Positions 1 to 10,328 are shown, counted from the stretch's first letter. The stretch: 64,000 bases of DNA from Acholeplasmataceae bacterium (GCA_012837645.1 DUQU01000006.1:1-64000); one strand, 5' to 3'. Translations and numbers: made by a program. Notes: generated by a model not told the origin, from the sequence alone.

Positions 1-419
1 AACTCTAAGCTCTCTAAACCATCATTAATATATAAAGATCCTATTTTGCTAAAACTATCATTATTAATAGATCCGACCCGATAATAATAAGTTTCACCAT
101 ATTCTAAATCTAACACTTCAGCTCTCCAAGCTCTATAGTTATCATAATAATCATAACTAACACCATCAACTGTAATCGCATTACTCCAATCAAGTGAACT
201 AATGCTTTTTTCATCAACTTTCAATAAATATTGTAACTGAGAATTATTAATATTAGTTTTAGTTACCCAATTAAATCCTCTCGAATTTCCTTCTTCATTA
301 TATATAGTAACAGCCACTTTCTCATATAGTGATGAGCCAACATTACTATTCGCAGCAACTTTAAAAGTTGTTGATAAAAAGGCAACTAAAATAACTATTA
401 AAAATGTTCGTAAAACACC
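1..419 (-). CDS. Secreted metallophosphoesterase-like protein, N-terminal part (cut by window edge)
   Basis: An open frame of about 139 codons leaves the window at its left edge. It begins with a hydrophobic stretch (LRTFLIVILVAFLSTTFKVA) that looks like a signal peptide. The domain that follows resembles the fibronectin-like N-terminal domain of purple acid phosphatase-type metallophosphoesterases: RGFNW, later LEYGETYYYRVGS. No catalytic metal-binding motifs are in view because they would lie beyond the edge. An in-frame TGA at 420-422 precedes the signal-peptide codons, and no ATG, GTG or TTG lies between them. A GAGGTG Shine-Dalgarno-like stretch sits just there. The start is therefore unresolved: an unusual start codon, a small indel, or a broken gene. 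It may be the last gene of the sugar operon or a separate unit. Confidence 0.55.
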
Positions 420-435
420 TCACTTAATTGTTATA

Positions 436-464
436 GTAAAGGCTCATAAATAATGAGCCTTTAC
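436..464 (-). terminator. Perfect 12-bp hairpin after the sugar operon
   Basis: The arms GTAAAGGCTCAT and ATGAGCCTTTAC flank a 5-nt loop, 27 bp beyond the stop of the 1171-aa lipoprotein gene. It is positioned like an operon terminator, but no T-run follows on the minus strand. It could instead be an RNA-stabilising or processing hairpin between that gene and the metallophosphoesterase gene. Confidence 0.45.
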
Positions 465-490
465 ATAACAATTTAACTATTTTTACTTTT

Positions 491-3400
491 TCAATTTGTG
501 GTATTAGGTAAGTCTTCTGGGTTTTTAATAAACATAAAATTATCAAACTGTAGATTATACGATTTATAATCCCAATTATTATACCCTACTCCAAAATCTG
601 TTACTTCGGTTGCGGTTATTCCCCAATCGGATAATTTTATATATAACCATACACCATCTTCGGAATCCTCTGGTAACATAATTTCTTTATCGCCTTTATT
701 ATCTCCCCAATACATCCAAACACCTATTTTATTTTTACTTGTTTTTCCTTTAAACCAAAATGCAAAGTATTCATAATCATCGCTTACATTACTATTGTCA
801 AATCCTTTTGTTTTAAGAATATTCCACCCCTCTTTATAATCGCCACTTCCTGCAACTTGAAGCTCCACTCCTTGAGATTCTTCATACCCTTCATTAAATA
901 GTAATTCTACTCTTTCTCCCGCTACTGGATTAGATGTATGAACAAAAGTGTATTTTCCTTGAACATCTAATGTTGTTTCATAGTTTTCAAAACTATCTAT
1001 TAAAACATGGTCAAATTCAAATAATGGTTCTTCTGGATCGACATCTCCTTCTTGTTTTTCAGGTACTAATTTAAGTTGTCTTATTGTAATCGTATTGGAG
1101 GAATCAGCGTTTCTTAAAAAACCTTCCCAGCCAAAATGAATTTCCATTAAATACATACCTGATTTAGGCGCTTTAAAAATATATTCAAAAACTTGATATT
1201 CTTCTCCTAAAGCAATAAATCTTTTTTCACCAGTATTTTTATTATCAAATCCTTTTACTTTGTTGCCATCAGGGTCGGTGAAATATATTAACATATCACG
1301 CGCCTCTTCCGCTTTGGCCTCAAAAACAAACCGATAATAAGCATCCTTTGTTAATTCAATATTTACATATTTTAATTTTGCTGCACTTGCCCACCAAGCT
1401 GGTCCTGCATAAGTAAATTCTGCCAAACCATCTTCATAAACAACACTTGACTTAGGTTCACCATCATTACCTGCTGGTAATTCTAGGGCTAGTAAGTCAA
1501 TTGCTTTGTCTTCACTAAATTCAAAATCAACAATTTCAATTGTAACCGTTACTTCAGTTTCATTTAAAGCTTCGTCTTTAACTTTATAAGTAATTTCAAA
1601 AGTGCCTAACTCTGTTATTACGCCATCAGTCATAAAGGCATCCAATCCAGTAATGTCATCCTCTGTAATTACGATTAAGCCATCAACATTATCAACAACC
1701 AATACATTAGTAGGATTAAAGGTTGAATTTAAAGTAATAACTAAATCTTCAACGTTTACTACTGGTCCTTCTTTATCATTAACAATAACTTCTATTTCAA
1801 GAGTATTTTCATTTAATGAAGAATCAAAAACCGTAAAGATGATCGGATATTCCCCTGCTTTATTTAAATTAAAATCGCCTTTATCGATCATCTCATCGGT
1901 AATAATAATCTCACCATCAACATTATCGGTTGCGGTAACATAAGTTTTAAAGTCAACAATTTCATCACTAAATTGATCAAATTCAACTTTGATGTCTGCG
2001 CTTTCTATAATTTCAGGCGCCTCTTCGTCTGCTTCTTCTAAAACTTTAACATTTAATGAATAAGTAGTGGTTGCTCCACCGCTATCAGTAACTGTATAAA
2101 CAACAACATAATCTCCAGCCTTAGTAATATCAACAGCACTAGCATCTACCATTTCTTCAGTAACTACAATATTTCCATCCTCAACATCGTTAATAGTTAC
2201 ATATTCTTTAAAATCAGGTAAAGTTGAATCTTTAACAAAGGCAGTTGCTTTTCCTTTAACCGCAGAAATAACCGGTTCATTGTTTACATTTGTCAATAAA
2301 TAATATTGGAAATTATCAATGTTAACAGGGTTATTTACTTCCGAGCTACTCCATGTGAATGTTCCTAATTGAATCTCAACTTTGATAACATCTCTTCCAT
2401 CTTCTGACTTATCAGTAGGTACATAAAAAATGTAATAGATTGTTTGCCACTCTGAAGTAAGTTTATAAGAAGCTTTTATTTCGGGTAAAAAGTCTTCTAT
2501 CCAAGGATCACCATTTAATGCAAGTCCGGAACGAATAACCATTTGACGATCTCTTTCTGCTTTAACATCAAACTTTAACATATACCAATTTTCTTTATGT
2601 AAAACGTTCGTGCTTAATCCTTTAATTTCGGGACTTGAAGCACTAGCCCATTGGGCATGTGAATCAACATAATGAACCATTACTCCATCTTCTACTTTAA
2701 ATACCGGAACAACACCAGCACCTTCATTAAAACCCCATTGATCTCCTAATTCATCGCCATCAAAACCGGGATCTTTAATAAATCCTGTATCATAAACGGT
2801 CATTAAAGTTACATTACGAGTTTCAGTTGTTTCATTCCCAGCTTTATCACTTATTAAGTAGGTAATTTGATATTCGCCACCAACACTAAAATCAACTTCG
2901 CTTGTATCAACAATAATATTTTTAGTAATATTACCATCAACATCATCGCTAGCAGTAACGCCTCTTAAAGCGATAAAAGTAAGCGCGTCTTCATCATCAA
3001 TAGGTCCAACAAGATCATAATCCGGAATAGTTAAAACTGGCGCAACATCATCTTTCGCTCCACCAAAAACGAGCTCTAAATCTTCAAATTCAATTTCTGC
3101 TTCATCTAAAAAAGTAAATGTTAACTTAGCATCTTCTAAAGGTTCTTCTAATCTAAAATAAATTAAATATTCTTCTAGACTAGTAGTAACATTTATTGGC
3201 TTATTAGCGGAAGTTGTTCCCTCTAAAGAAACAGTTACGGTGACATTTTTATCAGCCTTAGCTTTAACCGCTAATTTAGCAAAAGTAAAGGGGTGAATAT
3301 CTTCATTAATTTCTCCACCACTAACACTTAAAAATTCTAATACTCCGTTCGCATTCGTGGAAACTTTATAACCGTCTAAAATAGCGTCAGTCACTTTCCA

Positions 3401-4006
3401 ATCATCTGGATCTTGTGAAAGAACGTTAACTTCATCAAAAGTTACCGCACCTAAACTGACAGTAATTACTCTGTCATGACTAGTTTTATTACCAGAGTTA
3501 TCTTCCACTTCATAATTAACGGTATAAGTTCCTACTGTCCATATGTCTACTTCACCTGTCGTTACAATTTCACTTGTTAAATTACCATCAACAGTATCAT
3601 CAGCACTAACACCTTCTAAAATTGTAAATGTTGGATCACCAAGATAAATTGTTTTATTAGCGACTCCCGATAATATGGGCGCGTCCTCATCAACCAAAAC
3701 AACCTTTATCTCGACCGTAACCATCGTTATATTGCCATAGGAGTCTGTGACAGTATAGGTAGCCTCATATGTACCAACAACATTAGGATTAACATTACCG
3801 GTATAAATGATATCCTCCGTTAGATCTCCATCTTCTTCATCTGTTGCGGTAATACCTTCTAAGGGTTTAAAAACATCACCCCTATTTATTGTTCGATCAA
3901 CAGCACCATGAATAACTGGCTTTTGATCTTTCGTTACTGTCGGCACACATGCCACAAGTACGAATAAAAACACTAGCATCGTAATAAATAATAATCTCTT
4001 CTTCAT
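491..4006 (-). CDS. Large Ig-like/CBM surface lipoprotein, no catalytic domain
   Basis: This is an 1171-residue protein with a lipoprotein signal (lipobox LVAC, Cys20), so it is expected on the outer face of the membrane. Two DUF5011/HYR-type Ig-like repeats come first (about 30-103 and 108-182, with motifs such as DEEDGDLT and GTYEATYTVTDSYGN). A carbohydrate-binding-like beta-sandwich (about 187-320) and a third Ig repeat (325-400) follow. A CBM4/9-like module (406-570, starting KDPGFDGDELGDQW) is next, then three more Ig repeats (575-815). Two further CBM-like modules end the protein (820-985 and 1000-1165). No glycosidase, protease or transporter domain is visible. It is the last gene of the sugar operon, 23 bp after a permease gene. 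It probably binds the target glycan at the surface; what it does beyond binding is unknown. Confidence 0.85.
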   Translation of the reverse strand: MKKRLLFITMLVFLFVLVACVPTVTKDQKPVIHGAVDRTINRGDVFKPLEGITATDEEDGDLTEDIIYTGNVNPNVVGTYEATYTVTDSYGNITMVTVEIKVVLVDEDAPILSGVANKTIYLGDPTFTILEGVSADDTVDGNLTSEIVTTGEVDIWTVGTYTVNYEVEDNSGNKTSHDRVITVSLGAVTFDEVNVLSQDPDDWKVTDAILDGYKVSTNANGVLEFLSVSGGEINEDIHPFTFAKLAVKAKADKNVTVTVSLEGTTSANKPINVTTSLEEYLIYFRLEEPLEDAKLTFTFLDEAEIEFEDLELVFGGAKDDVAPVLTIPDYDLVGPIDDEDALTFIALRGVTASDDVDGNITKNIIVDTSEVDFSVGGEYQITYLISDKAGNETTETRNVTLMTVYDTGFIKDPGFDGDELGDQWGFNEGAGVVPVFKVEDGVMVHYVDSHAQWASASSPEIKGLSTNVLHKENWYMLKFDVKAERDRQMVIRSGLALNGDPWIEDFLPEIKASYKLTSEWQTIYYIFYVPTDKSEDGRDVIKVEIQLGTFTWSSSEVNNPVNIDNFQYYLLTNVNNEPVISAVKGKATAFVKDSTLPDFKEYVTINDVEDGNIVVTEEMVDASAVDITKAGDYVVVYTVTDSGGATTTYSLNVKVLEEADEEAPEIIESADIKVEFDQFSDEIVDFKTYVTATDNVDGEIIITDEMIDKGDFNLNKAGEYPIIFTVFDSSLNENTLEIEVIVNDKEGPVVNVEDLVITLNSTFNPTNVLVVDNVDGLIVITEDDITGLDAFMTDGVITELGTFEITYKVKDEALNETEVTVTIEIVDFEFSEDKAIDLLALELPAGNDGEPKSSVVYEDGLAEFTYAGPAWWASAAKLKYVNIELTKDAYYRFVFEAKAEEARDMLIYFTDPDGNKVKGFDNKNTGEKRFIALGEEYQVFEYIFKAPKSGMYLMEIHFGWEGFLRNADSSNTITIRQLKLVPEKQEGDVDPEEPLFEFDHVLIDSFENYETTLDVQGKYTFVHTSNPVAGERVELLFNEGYEESQGVELQVAGSGDYKEGWNILKTKGFDNSNVSDDYEYFAFWFKGKTSKNKIGVWMYWGDNKGDKEIMLPEDSEDGVWLYIKLSDWGITATEVTDFGVGYNNWDYKSYNLQFDNFMFIKNPEDLPNTTN

Positions 4007-4029
4007 TTTTCTCTCCTTTTCTTATTTTA

Positions 4030-4974
4030 TTAACTTCCTGCTATTCCGGAACGATCAACACTTTCAATAAACCATTTTTGGGCGATAAAAAAGACAATCA
4101 AAAGCGGTAAGATTGAAAGCATGGTCCCAGCAAATTGAACACCTTGATTAAAAGTTTCGCTCGCTCCCTCTAAACCAACTGTTCCAGTCGGATAAAGTTC
4201 ACGATAAACTCTGACAAAATCTCTTACAGCCATCGGCAAAGTTGTAAAACTAAAAGTTCCATCATTTTTTTGAAAATATTTTAATGGTAAACTAGTTTCG
4301 TTCCAATACCAAACAAATGAATAAAGCGAAGTAATTAAGAAAGCTGGCATACTCATTGGAATCGCAACATGCGTAAATATTTTAAAAGCATGCGCCCCAT
4401 CCATTTCAGCGGCTTCCTTAAGCTCCTCTGGAATCATTTTAAAAAACTGATAAAAGATTAAAATAAATATTGTTTGTCTGATCCCAAATCCTAATAAGGC
4501 GGGATAGATATACGTTTTTAGTGAAGAAATTAAATTAAGTCTTCGATAAATTACATAGGTCGGTATTGACATTAAAATATTAGGAATTAAAAATATCGCC
4601 AATAAAACCACCATTAAAGTCTTTTTAAAGGGGAAATCGAAACTCGCAAACCCATAACCAATAAAAGCGGAACTAAAAACAACAAAGATAGTCGGAATAA
4701 TACTAACTATAAATGAATCCTTTAAAGAACGCCAAAATTTTAAAGCATTAATCGCCCTTAAATAATTTTCAAAAGTAAAGTTTTTAGGAATCCAAATTGT
4801 TGTCGGATCGATTAAATCAACAAGCGGCATAAAACTCGTCACCGTCATTTGTAAAATTGGATATAAAAAGATAAAACTAATCCCAATAAATAATATGTAT
4901 AAAACAATTTTAAAGATCAACCCGTCATTCCCGGTTCTACCCAATAATTTTCTTTTCGTAAACATCTTTTTCAT
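4030..4974 (-). CDS. Carbohydrate ABC transporter permease (MalG type), second pair
   Basis: This 314-aa inner-membrane subunit has about six transmembrane helices and a cytoplasmic N-terminus. The EAA loop that docks the ATPase reads EELKEAAEMDGAHAFKIF. The N-terminal half contains LYPILQMTVTSFMPLVDLID, typical of MalG/CUT1-type permeases. The start is ATG after AAAGGAGAAGGATTAA. It pairs with the gene 14 bp upstream (4989-6011) and so forms the second permease dimer of this operon. No solute-binding protein gene sits directly beside this pair. Confidence 0.93.
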   Translation of the reverse strand: MKKMFTKRKLLGRTGNDGLIFKIVLYILFIGISFIFLYPILQMTVTSFMPLVDLIDPTTIWIPKNFTFENYLRAINALKFWRSLKDSFIVSIIPTIFVVFSSAFIGYGFASFDFPFKKTLMVVLLAIFLIPNILMSIPTYVIYRRLNLISSLKTYIYPALLGFGIRQTIFILIFYQFFKMIPEELKEAAEMDGAHAFKIFTHVAIPMSMPAFLITSLYSFVWYWNETSLPLKYFQKNDGTFSFTTLPMAVRDFVRVYRELYPTGTVGLEGASETFNQGVQFAGTMLSILPLLIVFFIAQKWFIESVDRSGIAGS

Positions 4975-4988
4975 TTAATCCTTCTCCT

Positions 4989-6011
4989 TTATTGATACCT
5001 TTTATTAGAGAGCTTAATTAACAAAGTATAAATACCAATTATTAAAAGTTCAATAACAAATAATATCCATGCAAGTGCTGTCGAGTATGGTCTTCCAAAC
5101 CTTACATCAACTAAAGTATTTTCGATCAATACTACCAAGCGATTGTTTGATAAATTAGCATAAATTACTGCTGTATAAATAATATTAATAATCATCAAAC
5201 TATGTAATCCTGGTAAAGTAATTTTCCAAAAACTATCCCATAAATTAGCACCATCAATACTAGCTGCTTCATAAACAGTTTTATCAGCTTTTTGAAGACC
5301 CGCCAAAAAGATTAAAGTTTGCACCCCCGATAACCATAAAATTAAAACAATTTTTTCAAAAGCTAAAGTTATTAGCGATGCCAATTGAGCCGGTAAATAT
5401 TTATAAATGCCACTAGTAATCGCCCCACTTTCTACCGCCGGTGCTCTCAATAAATTATATTCACTAAAATAATAAAGCATGCTACCGCTAAGAAGTATGA
5501 CAGGAATAAAGAAAATAACTCTAAATATTCCTTTTCCTTTAATATTTTGATTAATCATTAGTGCTAAAACTAATGCAAAAACCATTACCAAGGGAACAAT
5601 TAATAAAATGTCTAAAAAGACGTCAAAAACCAACTCTACATGGTCTGGTTGTGTTTTAAAAAGACTAATAAAATGTTTAAATGTCCAACCTTTTACTTCA
5701 AAAGCAACACTATTTGTATTTAAATCAATCACATATTTCGCTTGATCGGCCAAACTAATTCTAATCGCTTGAATAAATGGTTGAAGACCAAAAATATATA
5801 AACCCACTAACCACGGTAAAACAAATAGTAAACCGATAACAGCCTTTCTTCTTTTAGCATTAAGTTTTAAAAACTGCTTATGCACAAAACTAATCCCTAA
5901 ATACTTTAATATAAAACTAATAACTTTATCTTTTCTTGGCCTTATTTTATTTTCATAAAAAAGAGTTATTTTATTAAAAGTATTTTTAAAGAAGTTTCTT
6001 ATCTTTTTCAT
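4989..6011 (-). CDS. Carbohydrate ABC transporter permease (MalF type), second pair
   Basis: This is a 340-aa membrane subunit. A basic cytoplasmic N-terminus of about 55 residues precedes the first helix (GLLFVLPWLVGLYIFGLQPF). The EAA loop is VYEAASIDGANLWDSFWKIT. It is the MalF-like partner of the 4030-4974 permease. Its ATG overlaps the TGA stop of the DUF5696 gene (ATGA), with GGAGGTGG just upstream, so the two are probably translationally coupled. The operon lacks an ATPase, so this pair must borrow one made elsewhere (MsmK/UgpC type, inferred). Confidence 0.92.
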   Translation of the reverse strand: MKKIRNFFKNTFNKITLFYENKIRPRKDKVISFILKYLGISFVHKQFLKLNAKRRKAVIGLLFVLPWLVGLYIFGLQPFIQAIRISLADQAKYVIDLNTNSVAFEVKGWTFKHFISLFKTQPDHVELVFDVFLDILLIVPLVMVFALVLALMINQNIKGKGIFRVIFFIPVILLSGSMLYYFSEYNLLRAPAVESGAITSGIYKYLPAQLASLITLAFEKIVLILWLSGVQTLIFLAGLQKADKTVYEAASIDGANLWDSFWKITLPGLHSLMIINIIYTAVIYANLSNNRLVVLIENTLVDVRFGRPYSTALAWILFVIELLIIGIYTLLIKLSNKRYQ

Positions 6012-8275
6012 GAATCCACCTCCACTAAAACTGCACTAAAAGGCGGAATTGTTACTGTCTTATAAGTTAATTCTTGATTGGAATAATTAACATATATTAG
6101 TTTTGTTTGATAAACAATCTCGCTTAATCCCTCTAAAACTACTTTATGATCCGAAATAACTTCATCATCAACGAGACTTAAAAAAGCACCAACTTTTTGA
6201 TAAACATCATAAATAGTCTCTTTCCATAAATTATATTCCGTAGAAAACAAATACTCATAATTGGTATATCTTAAATGATGTCCCTCTTCTTTTGTTACTA
6301 TGAAAGAAGGATTAATATTATATTCAATCATTTTTAAAACAGCATAATCTAAATTATCAGTATAATTTAGTGGTGCACTATATAAAGAAACACTTCCCGA
6401 AAGCAAAATAGAGATAAAAGGCACTGATTCACTAATATAAGCATATTCATTAGCACCAAAAGAAGCATTATAATACCTATCAATATAACTAAAAGTATAA
6501 CTGGCAGGATTATTAAGTCCTAAACTATAATCAGCTAAATTATTTAATTGTTCTTTTATTTCTTTAATCATTTCTTCTCGATATACTAATTTTTTACCAC
6601 TTCGATAAGAAAAGTTAATATTACCAACATAATCTAAATTAAGACTATTAATTTGATATTTTACATATTGTTTTTTGTTTTTAAGAATTCTCTTACTTAT
6701 CCCGTCTACACTTAATAGTGACCCTTTATCTTGATACGATGCTTTAATATCATATTTAAACAGATCTAAAGTTGTTTTTTTAAGTAACCTTTCAAAACTT
6801 CCTGTTTGATTAACCAATAGCGGCAATGCTTCTAAGGAAAGATGAATACCTTCCAACCCTTTAACTCCATTAACCAATTTTTTAAAGTCTCTTCTACCAC
6901 CTAATTTATGTGATAATTGGAACTTAAAGGGATTTTTACCGTAAGTTCCGTTTTTACTATAACTCTTATAGTTCGCGATTACATCGATATTATGATTAGA
7001 CAAGTCCGTTAAAATACTTAAAGCATCCAAATAAGAAGTCAATTTAACTTTCTTCTCTCCAAATAAATAGGGTTTACTATCCTGACCAACTATTTCCAAA
7101 TTCAAATTGTAATTTAAATTGTCCTTTATTTCTAAATTTAAATGCTCCTTATAAGTAAGTGCCATCCCTACATAACTTGCCTTATCGGCTTGCAAGAAAG
7201 TGTAGCGTGCTTGATAATCTGCTGGATAAGGTTCTTTATTAATTAAAGGAATTGTATTTATACTACCGCCAGATAATTTAATTAAAGAACTATCTCTAAC
7301 CTTATAAACAAAGAAGGTCGTATTTAAATTAATTTGATTGTACATATAAGGATAACTATGCAACTCACTAGCACCATATCCTGAGTTAATTTCAGCCAAA
7401 AATGCCGCTTGATGATAACCATGGTTAATACCAAATATTGGCGTTGACAAGGGCTTTCCTTCTTTTAAATGCGGTTTAGTGGTTTCCTCTGTTTGGATTC
7501 CGAAATCACGACCATAGATACGTCTAATGTATGGTGAATTAAACACTTCATCCCGATATCTAATTAAGGCTCCCGAACCATCAGGAATAAAGGCATAACC
7601 GTTAATTTCATAATTATTACTGCCAAAGTAAGGAAATAAAATGATATCTTGAAGCTTATATTCTTTCGCCACTTTCATCGCCGCCGTCTTATACGGTATT
7701 TCAACTATTTCTTCTCTCGGAACTTCAAAATATAAACTGCCACCATCTAAATAAACAAGCACTTTAAAGGAAATTCCTAACTTTTTGAAATTGATGCTAG
7801 CATTAAGTTTATTATCTTTAACTTGATAGCTAACCTCTCCGCCACCATCGCTATTAGTTAAAGACATACGTGCTTCATTTAAAGAAGCACCATCAAAATA
7901 ATCGATTGTGACGCCTGATTCAATAAAACTTTTAACCGTTTTAGTATAACCATTTTCTAAATACTTAGGATAAAAGCCAAACCAAATATAACCATTGTTT
8001 TTATCATAAATGGCAATATTAAAAATTTCTTCTTGTAAATATAGCACAAGTTCATCAGACTCTAAACTTTTAATGAAACCCATTTCTAGTAAATCACTTT
8101 CATCACTCTCAAAGTTTATTGGCGTAGTATCTTCTTTGCTCGTCAAAGTGATATTACTACTATTATTTATTAAGTTTATTTCTCTTAAAGCTCTTGAACC
8201 CTTTAAACTAGAAGTAATTATAAATATCACGCCAAGAGACAAAAATGCTATTAAAATAATTTTTACTTTACGCAT
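6008..8275 (-). CDS. DUF5696-type membrane-anchored extracellular protein
   Basis: This 755-aa protein has one N-terminal hydrophobic helix (KIILIAFLSLGVIFIITSS) and a long, probably extracytoplasmic remainder. Size, context and motifs such as FPYFGSNNYEINGYAFIPDG match DUF5696 proteins, which in Paenibacillus-type genomes lie in loci with CUT1 permeases, giant solute-binding proteins and Yip1-family proteins. The function of DUF5696 is not established. The C-terminal half may fold as a barrel, but I see no glycosidase acid/base pair with confidence. It has a strong RBS (AAGGAGG) and overlaps the Yip1-family gene by 8 bp. Its place between the two permease pairs suggests a role in substrate handling or transporter assembly (inference). 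Confidence 0.75.
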   Translation of the reverse strand: MRKVKIILIAFLSLGVIFIITSSLKGSRALREINLINNSSNITLTSKEDTTPINFESDESDLLEMGFIKSLESDELVLYLQEEIFNIAIYDKNNGYIWFGFYPKYLENGYTKTVKSFIESGVTIDYFDGASLNEARMSLTNSDGGGEVSYQVKDNKLNASINFKKLGISFKVLVYLDGGSLYFEVPREEIVEIPYKTAAMKVAKEYKLQDIILFPYFGSNNYEINGYAFIPDGSGALIRYRDEVFNSPYIRRIYGRDFGIQTEETTKPHLKEGKPLSTPIFGINHGYHQAAFLAEINSGYGASELHSYPYMYNQINLNTTFFVYKVRDSSLIKLSGGSINTIPLINKEPYPADYQARYTFLQADKASYVGMALTYKEHLNLEIKDNLNYNLNLEIVGQDSKPYLFGEKKVKLTSYLDALSILTDLSNHNIDVIANYKSYSKNGTYGKNPFKFQLSHKLGGRRDFKKLVNGVKGLEGIHLSLEALPLLVNQTGSFERLLKKTTLDLFKYDIKASYQDKGSLLSVDGISKRILKNKKQYVKYQINSLNLDYVGNINFSYRSGKKLVYREEMIKEIKEQLNNLADYSLGLNNPASYTFSYIDRYYNASFGANEYAYISESVPFISILLSGSVSLYSAPLNYTDNLDYAVLKMIEYNINPSFIVTKEEGHHLRYTNYEYLFSTEYNLWKETIYDVYQKVGAFLSLVDDEVISDHKVVLEGLSEIVYQTKLIYVNYSNQELTYKTVTIPPFSAVLVEVDS

Positions 8276-10328
8276 GAATAATTACCTCCTTAATAATATT
8301 CCCAACAAATTCAACGACTTGCATCATCATCATATAAATCATTATAAAAACAATTAAAATAACAATCATCATTAAAATTGTCATAAGAAAATGATAAATA
8401 GTTTGCTTAACAGAAAAATTATGAGTATCCTTAACACTAAAAAACAACAAAGTAGCGCTCCAAGCAATCATAATAAAGAAAATAAATTGATAAATAAATA
8501 CTTCATTTAAAGTTAAAACATTAGAAATAATAATTAATAATGGCATTATCACAACCACAGGCATCAATGCACCAATGGTATTAATAAACACCGCTTTTAA
8601 TGTTCCTTCTCCTTCCATTAAAGATGAAACTAAATAATTAGCAAAGACGAAAGTAATTAGCGGCACTAACACTTTTAAAACTTCTTCGCTAAAAACAGCT
8701 CTTTCTAATATTACAGGCTTGAATAATTGTCCCGTTAATAATAAAAACAGTACATAGAGCATAATCATAATAAAACCATAAAAAATCCCGGTTTTTACTT
8801 TAACTCTCTTGTTTGCTTTCACTTCATAAAAAGCATCAAGCGGAGATTTTAAATAATAAAACATAAATTTCAACTCCTGAAAATATTGATTGCCTTTAAT
8901 ATTCGTTCCAAGATTACTATTAGCCAATTTTAAGAGCAATTTTTGCTTTTTAATAATTACAGCAACAACATATAAAAATACCATCGCAATAATAAACACT
9001 CCTGCATATTTTTGCAGCCAAATATTTCTAATTTCCCAAAAAGCTAACGAATACTCTTCATCGGCCTCAGCGATTTTAAACTTTTTTAAAGCATTTTTAT
9101 AATCGCCTCTAATAAAATAAGATTTACCAATCCCTTTATGAGCCAAATCAAATAAGGCATTATACCTTAATACCTCTTCCCAAGTAGACTCACTTTCTAC
9201 ATATTTACCTTGATTATACAAATCTAGCGCCTGATGGACTGTGCTAGTAAAGTTGGTTGGTTCAAAAACATGATACTTATTACCCGAACCATCTAAAACA
9301 TACACTTGATCTTTGGAGTTAGTCGCTATTGCTGAAGTAGTTTTAAATAAACCCAACCTATCTTCATCGCTCGGTCCTCCAAAAATGAAAAGTAAGTTTC
9401 CCTCATTGTCATATTCATAAATAAACCCTGATCTCGTAACTGCATAAATGTTTCCCACGCTACCACTAGTAACACTCGTAAAATCACTAGCGGAATACAT
9501 CTTTTTAGAAAAGAAATTAATACCGCCGTTGTTAACTTTTTTAAGAGTGTTACCTCTTTGATTTTCATCAACATTAGTTTGCGTAATTGTATAAACATAA
9601 CCACTATCATTTAAAAAAACGTTATATGCTGAAGGTGGTATCTTCTTTTTTAGTAGAGCTTTTTCATTATTACCATAAAAAAACTGCACTAAGTAATCTC
9701 TTAAAGTTCCTTTGACATTATTGGGAGCGAAAAACCCTAAAAACCTGTTTTTTTCATTAATCATTAAAATTCCATTGTAAGAACCTTCAGAAACGACATA
9801 CATCGTCTTGTTTTGATCCACCGCTATTTTACTAGGACGGTAAATAAAATTATTAATTTCTAAAACCGGACTTTTAGGCCTTGCAAACTCATTTATTAAA
9901 GTTGCCGACTTTAACTCCTTGTTAAACTCAACAATAAAAACTCGCCCTGAACCTTGGTCATCACTAGCACCATAATCAGCAATAAAAATCAATTCATCTC
10001 TTACAAAAACACCGGTTGGCTTCATCAAATAATCTTCACCAAAACTTAAAACAAATTCATTTTTATCATCGAGAATAACTATCTTTTTATTTCCTGTATC
10101 TGCAATATATAAATAATCGTTTTTATCAATATGCATATCTTTGGGATTATTAAATCTCTCTTCTGAATAATTAGCAACTTGATAAAGGGGTAAATAAGCA
10201 TCTTGAGTAATTACTGGGTTGCCAAAACGATCTAAAGAGTGCGTTAGCGACGATGATTCTGCTTTAATATTAACTTGTAGAAAGAGCATCATTATAAAAA
10301 TGAGCATTAAAATTAACTTTTTCATCAT
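8268..10328 (-). CDS. NHL-repeat/TPR/Yip1-domain membrane protein
   Basis: This is a 686-aa protein. A signal peptide (about 1-24) leads to an NHL-type beta-propeller (about 40-355, repeats such as NPKDMHIDKNDYLYIADTGN). One or two TPR-like helices follow (about 365-425, YNQGKYVESESTWEEVLRYN), then a transmembrane helix (about 435-457). The C-terminus is a Yip1-like module with about five helices (470-680), including YYLKSPLDAFYEVK. The propeller would face outward and the Yip1 part would sit in the membrane. It lies between the first permease pair and the DUF5696 gene and overlaps both neighbours. The same company is known from Paenibacillus-type sugar loci, but I know of no tested function. 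Confidence 0.75.
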   Translation of the reverse strand: MMKKLILMLIFIMMLFLQVNIKAESSSLTHSLDRFGNPVITQDAYLPLYQVANYSEERFNNPKDMHIDKNDYLYIADTGNKKIVILDDKNEFVLSFGEDYLMKPTGVFVRDELIFIADYGASDDQGSGRVFIVEFNKELKSATLINEFARPKSPVLEINNFIYRPSKIAVDQNKTMYVVSEGSYNGILMINEKNRFLGFFAPNNVKGTLRDYLVQFFYGNNEKALLKKKIPPSAYNVFLNDSGYVYTITQTNVDENQRGNTLKKVNNGGINFFSKKMYSASDFTSVTSGSVGNIYAVTRSGFIYEYDNEGNLLFIFGGPSDEDRLGLFKTTSAIATNSKDQVYVLDGSGNKYHVFEPTNFTSTVHQALDLYNQGKYVESESTWEEVLRYNALFDLAHKGIGKSYFIRGDYKNALKKFKIAEADEEYSLAFWEIRNIWLQKYAGVFIIAMVFLYVVAVIIKKQKLLLKLANSNLGTNIKGNQYFQELKFMFYYLKSPLDAFYEVKANKRVKVKTGIFYGFIMIMLYVLFLLLTGQLFKPVILERAVFSEEVLKVLVPLITFVFANYLVSSLMEGEGTLKAVFINTIGALMPVVVIMPLLIIISNVLTLNEVFIYQFIFFIMIAWSATLLFFSVKDTHNFSVKQTIYHFLMTILMMIVILIVFIMIYMMMMQVVEFVGNIIKEVIIHA

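Noticed and set aside
1602..1943. Plus-strand reading frame of 113 codons inside the Ig/CBM lipoprotein gene
   Set aside because: It is the complement of a repetitive, strongly coding minus-strand gene; its Ser/Thr/Ile-rich translation has no domain and no RBS.
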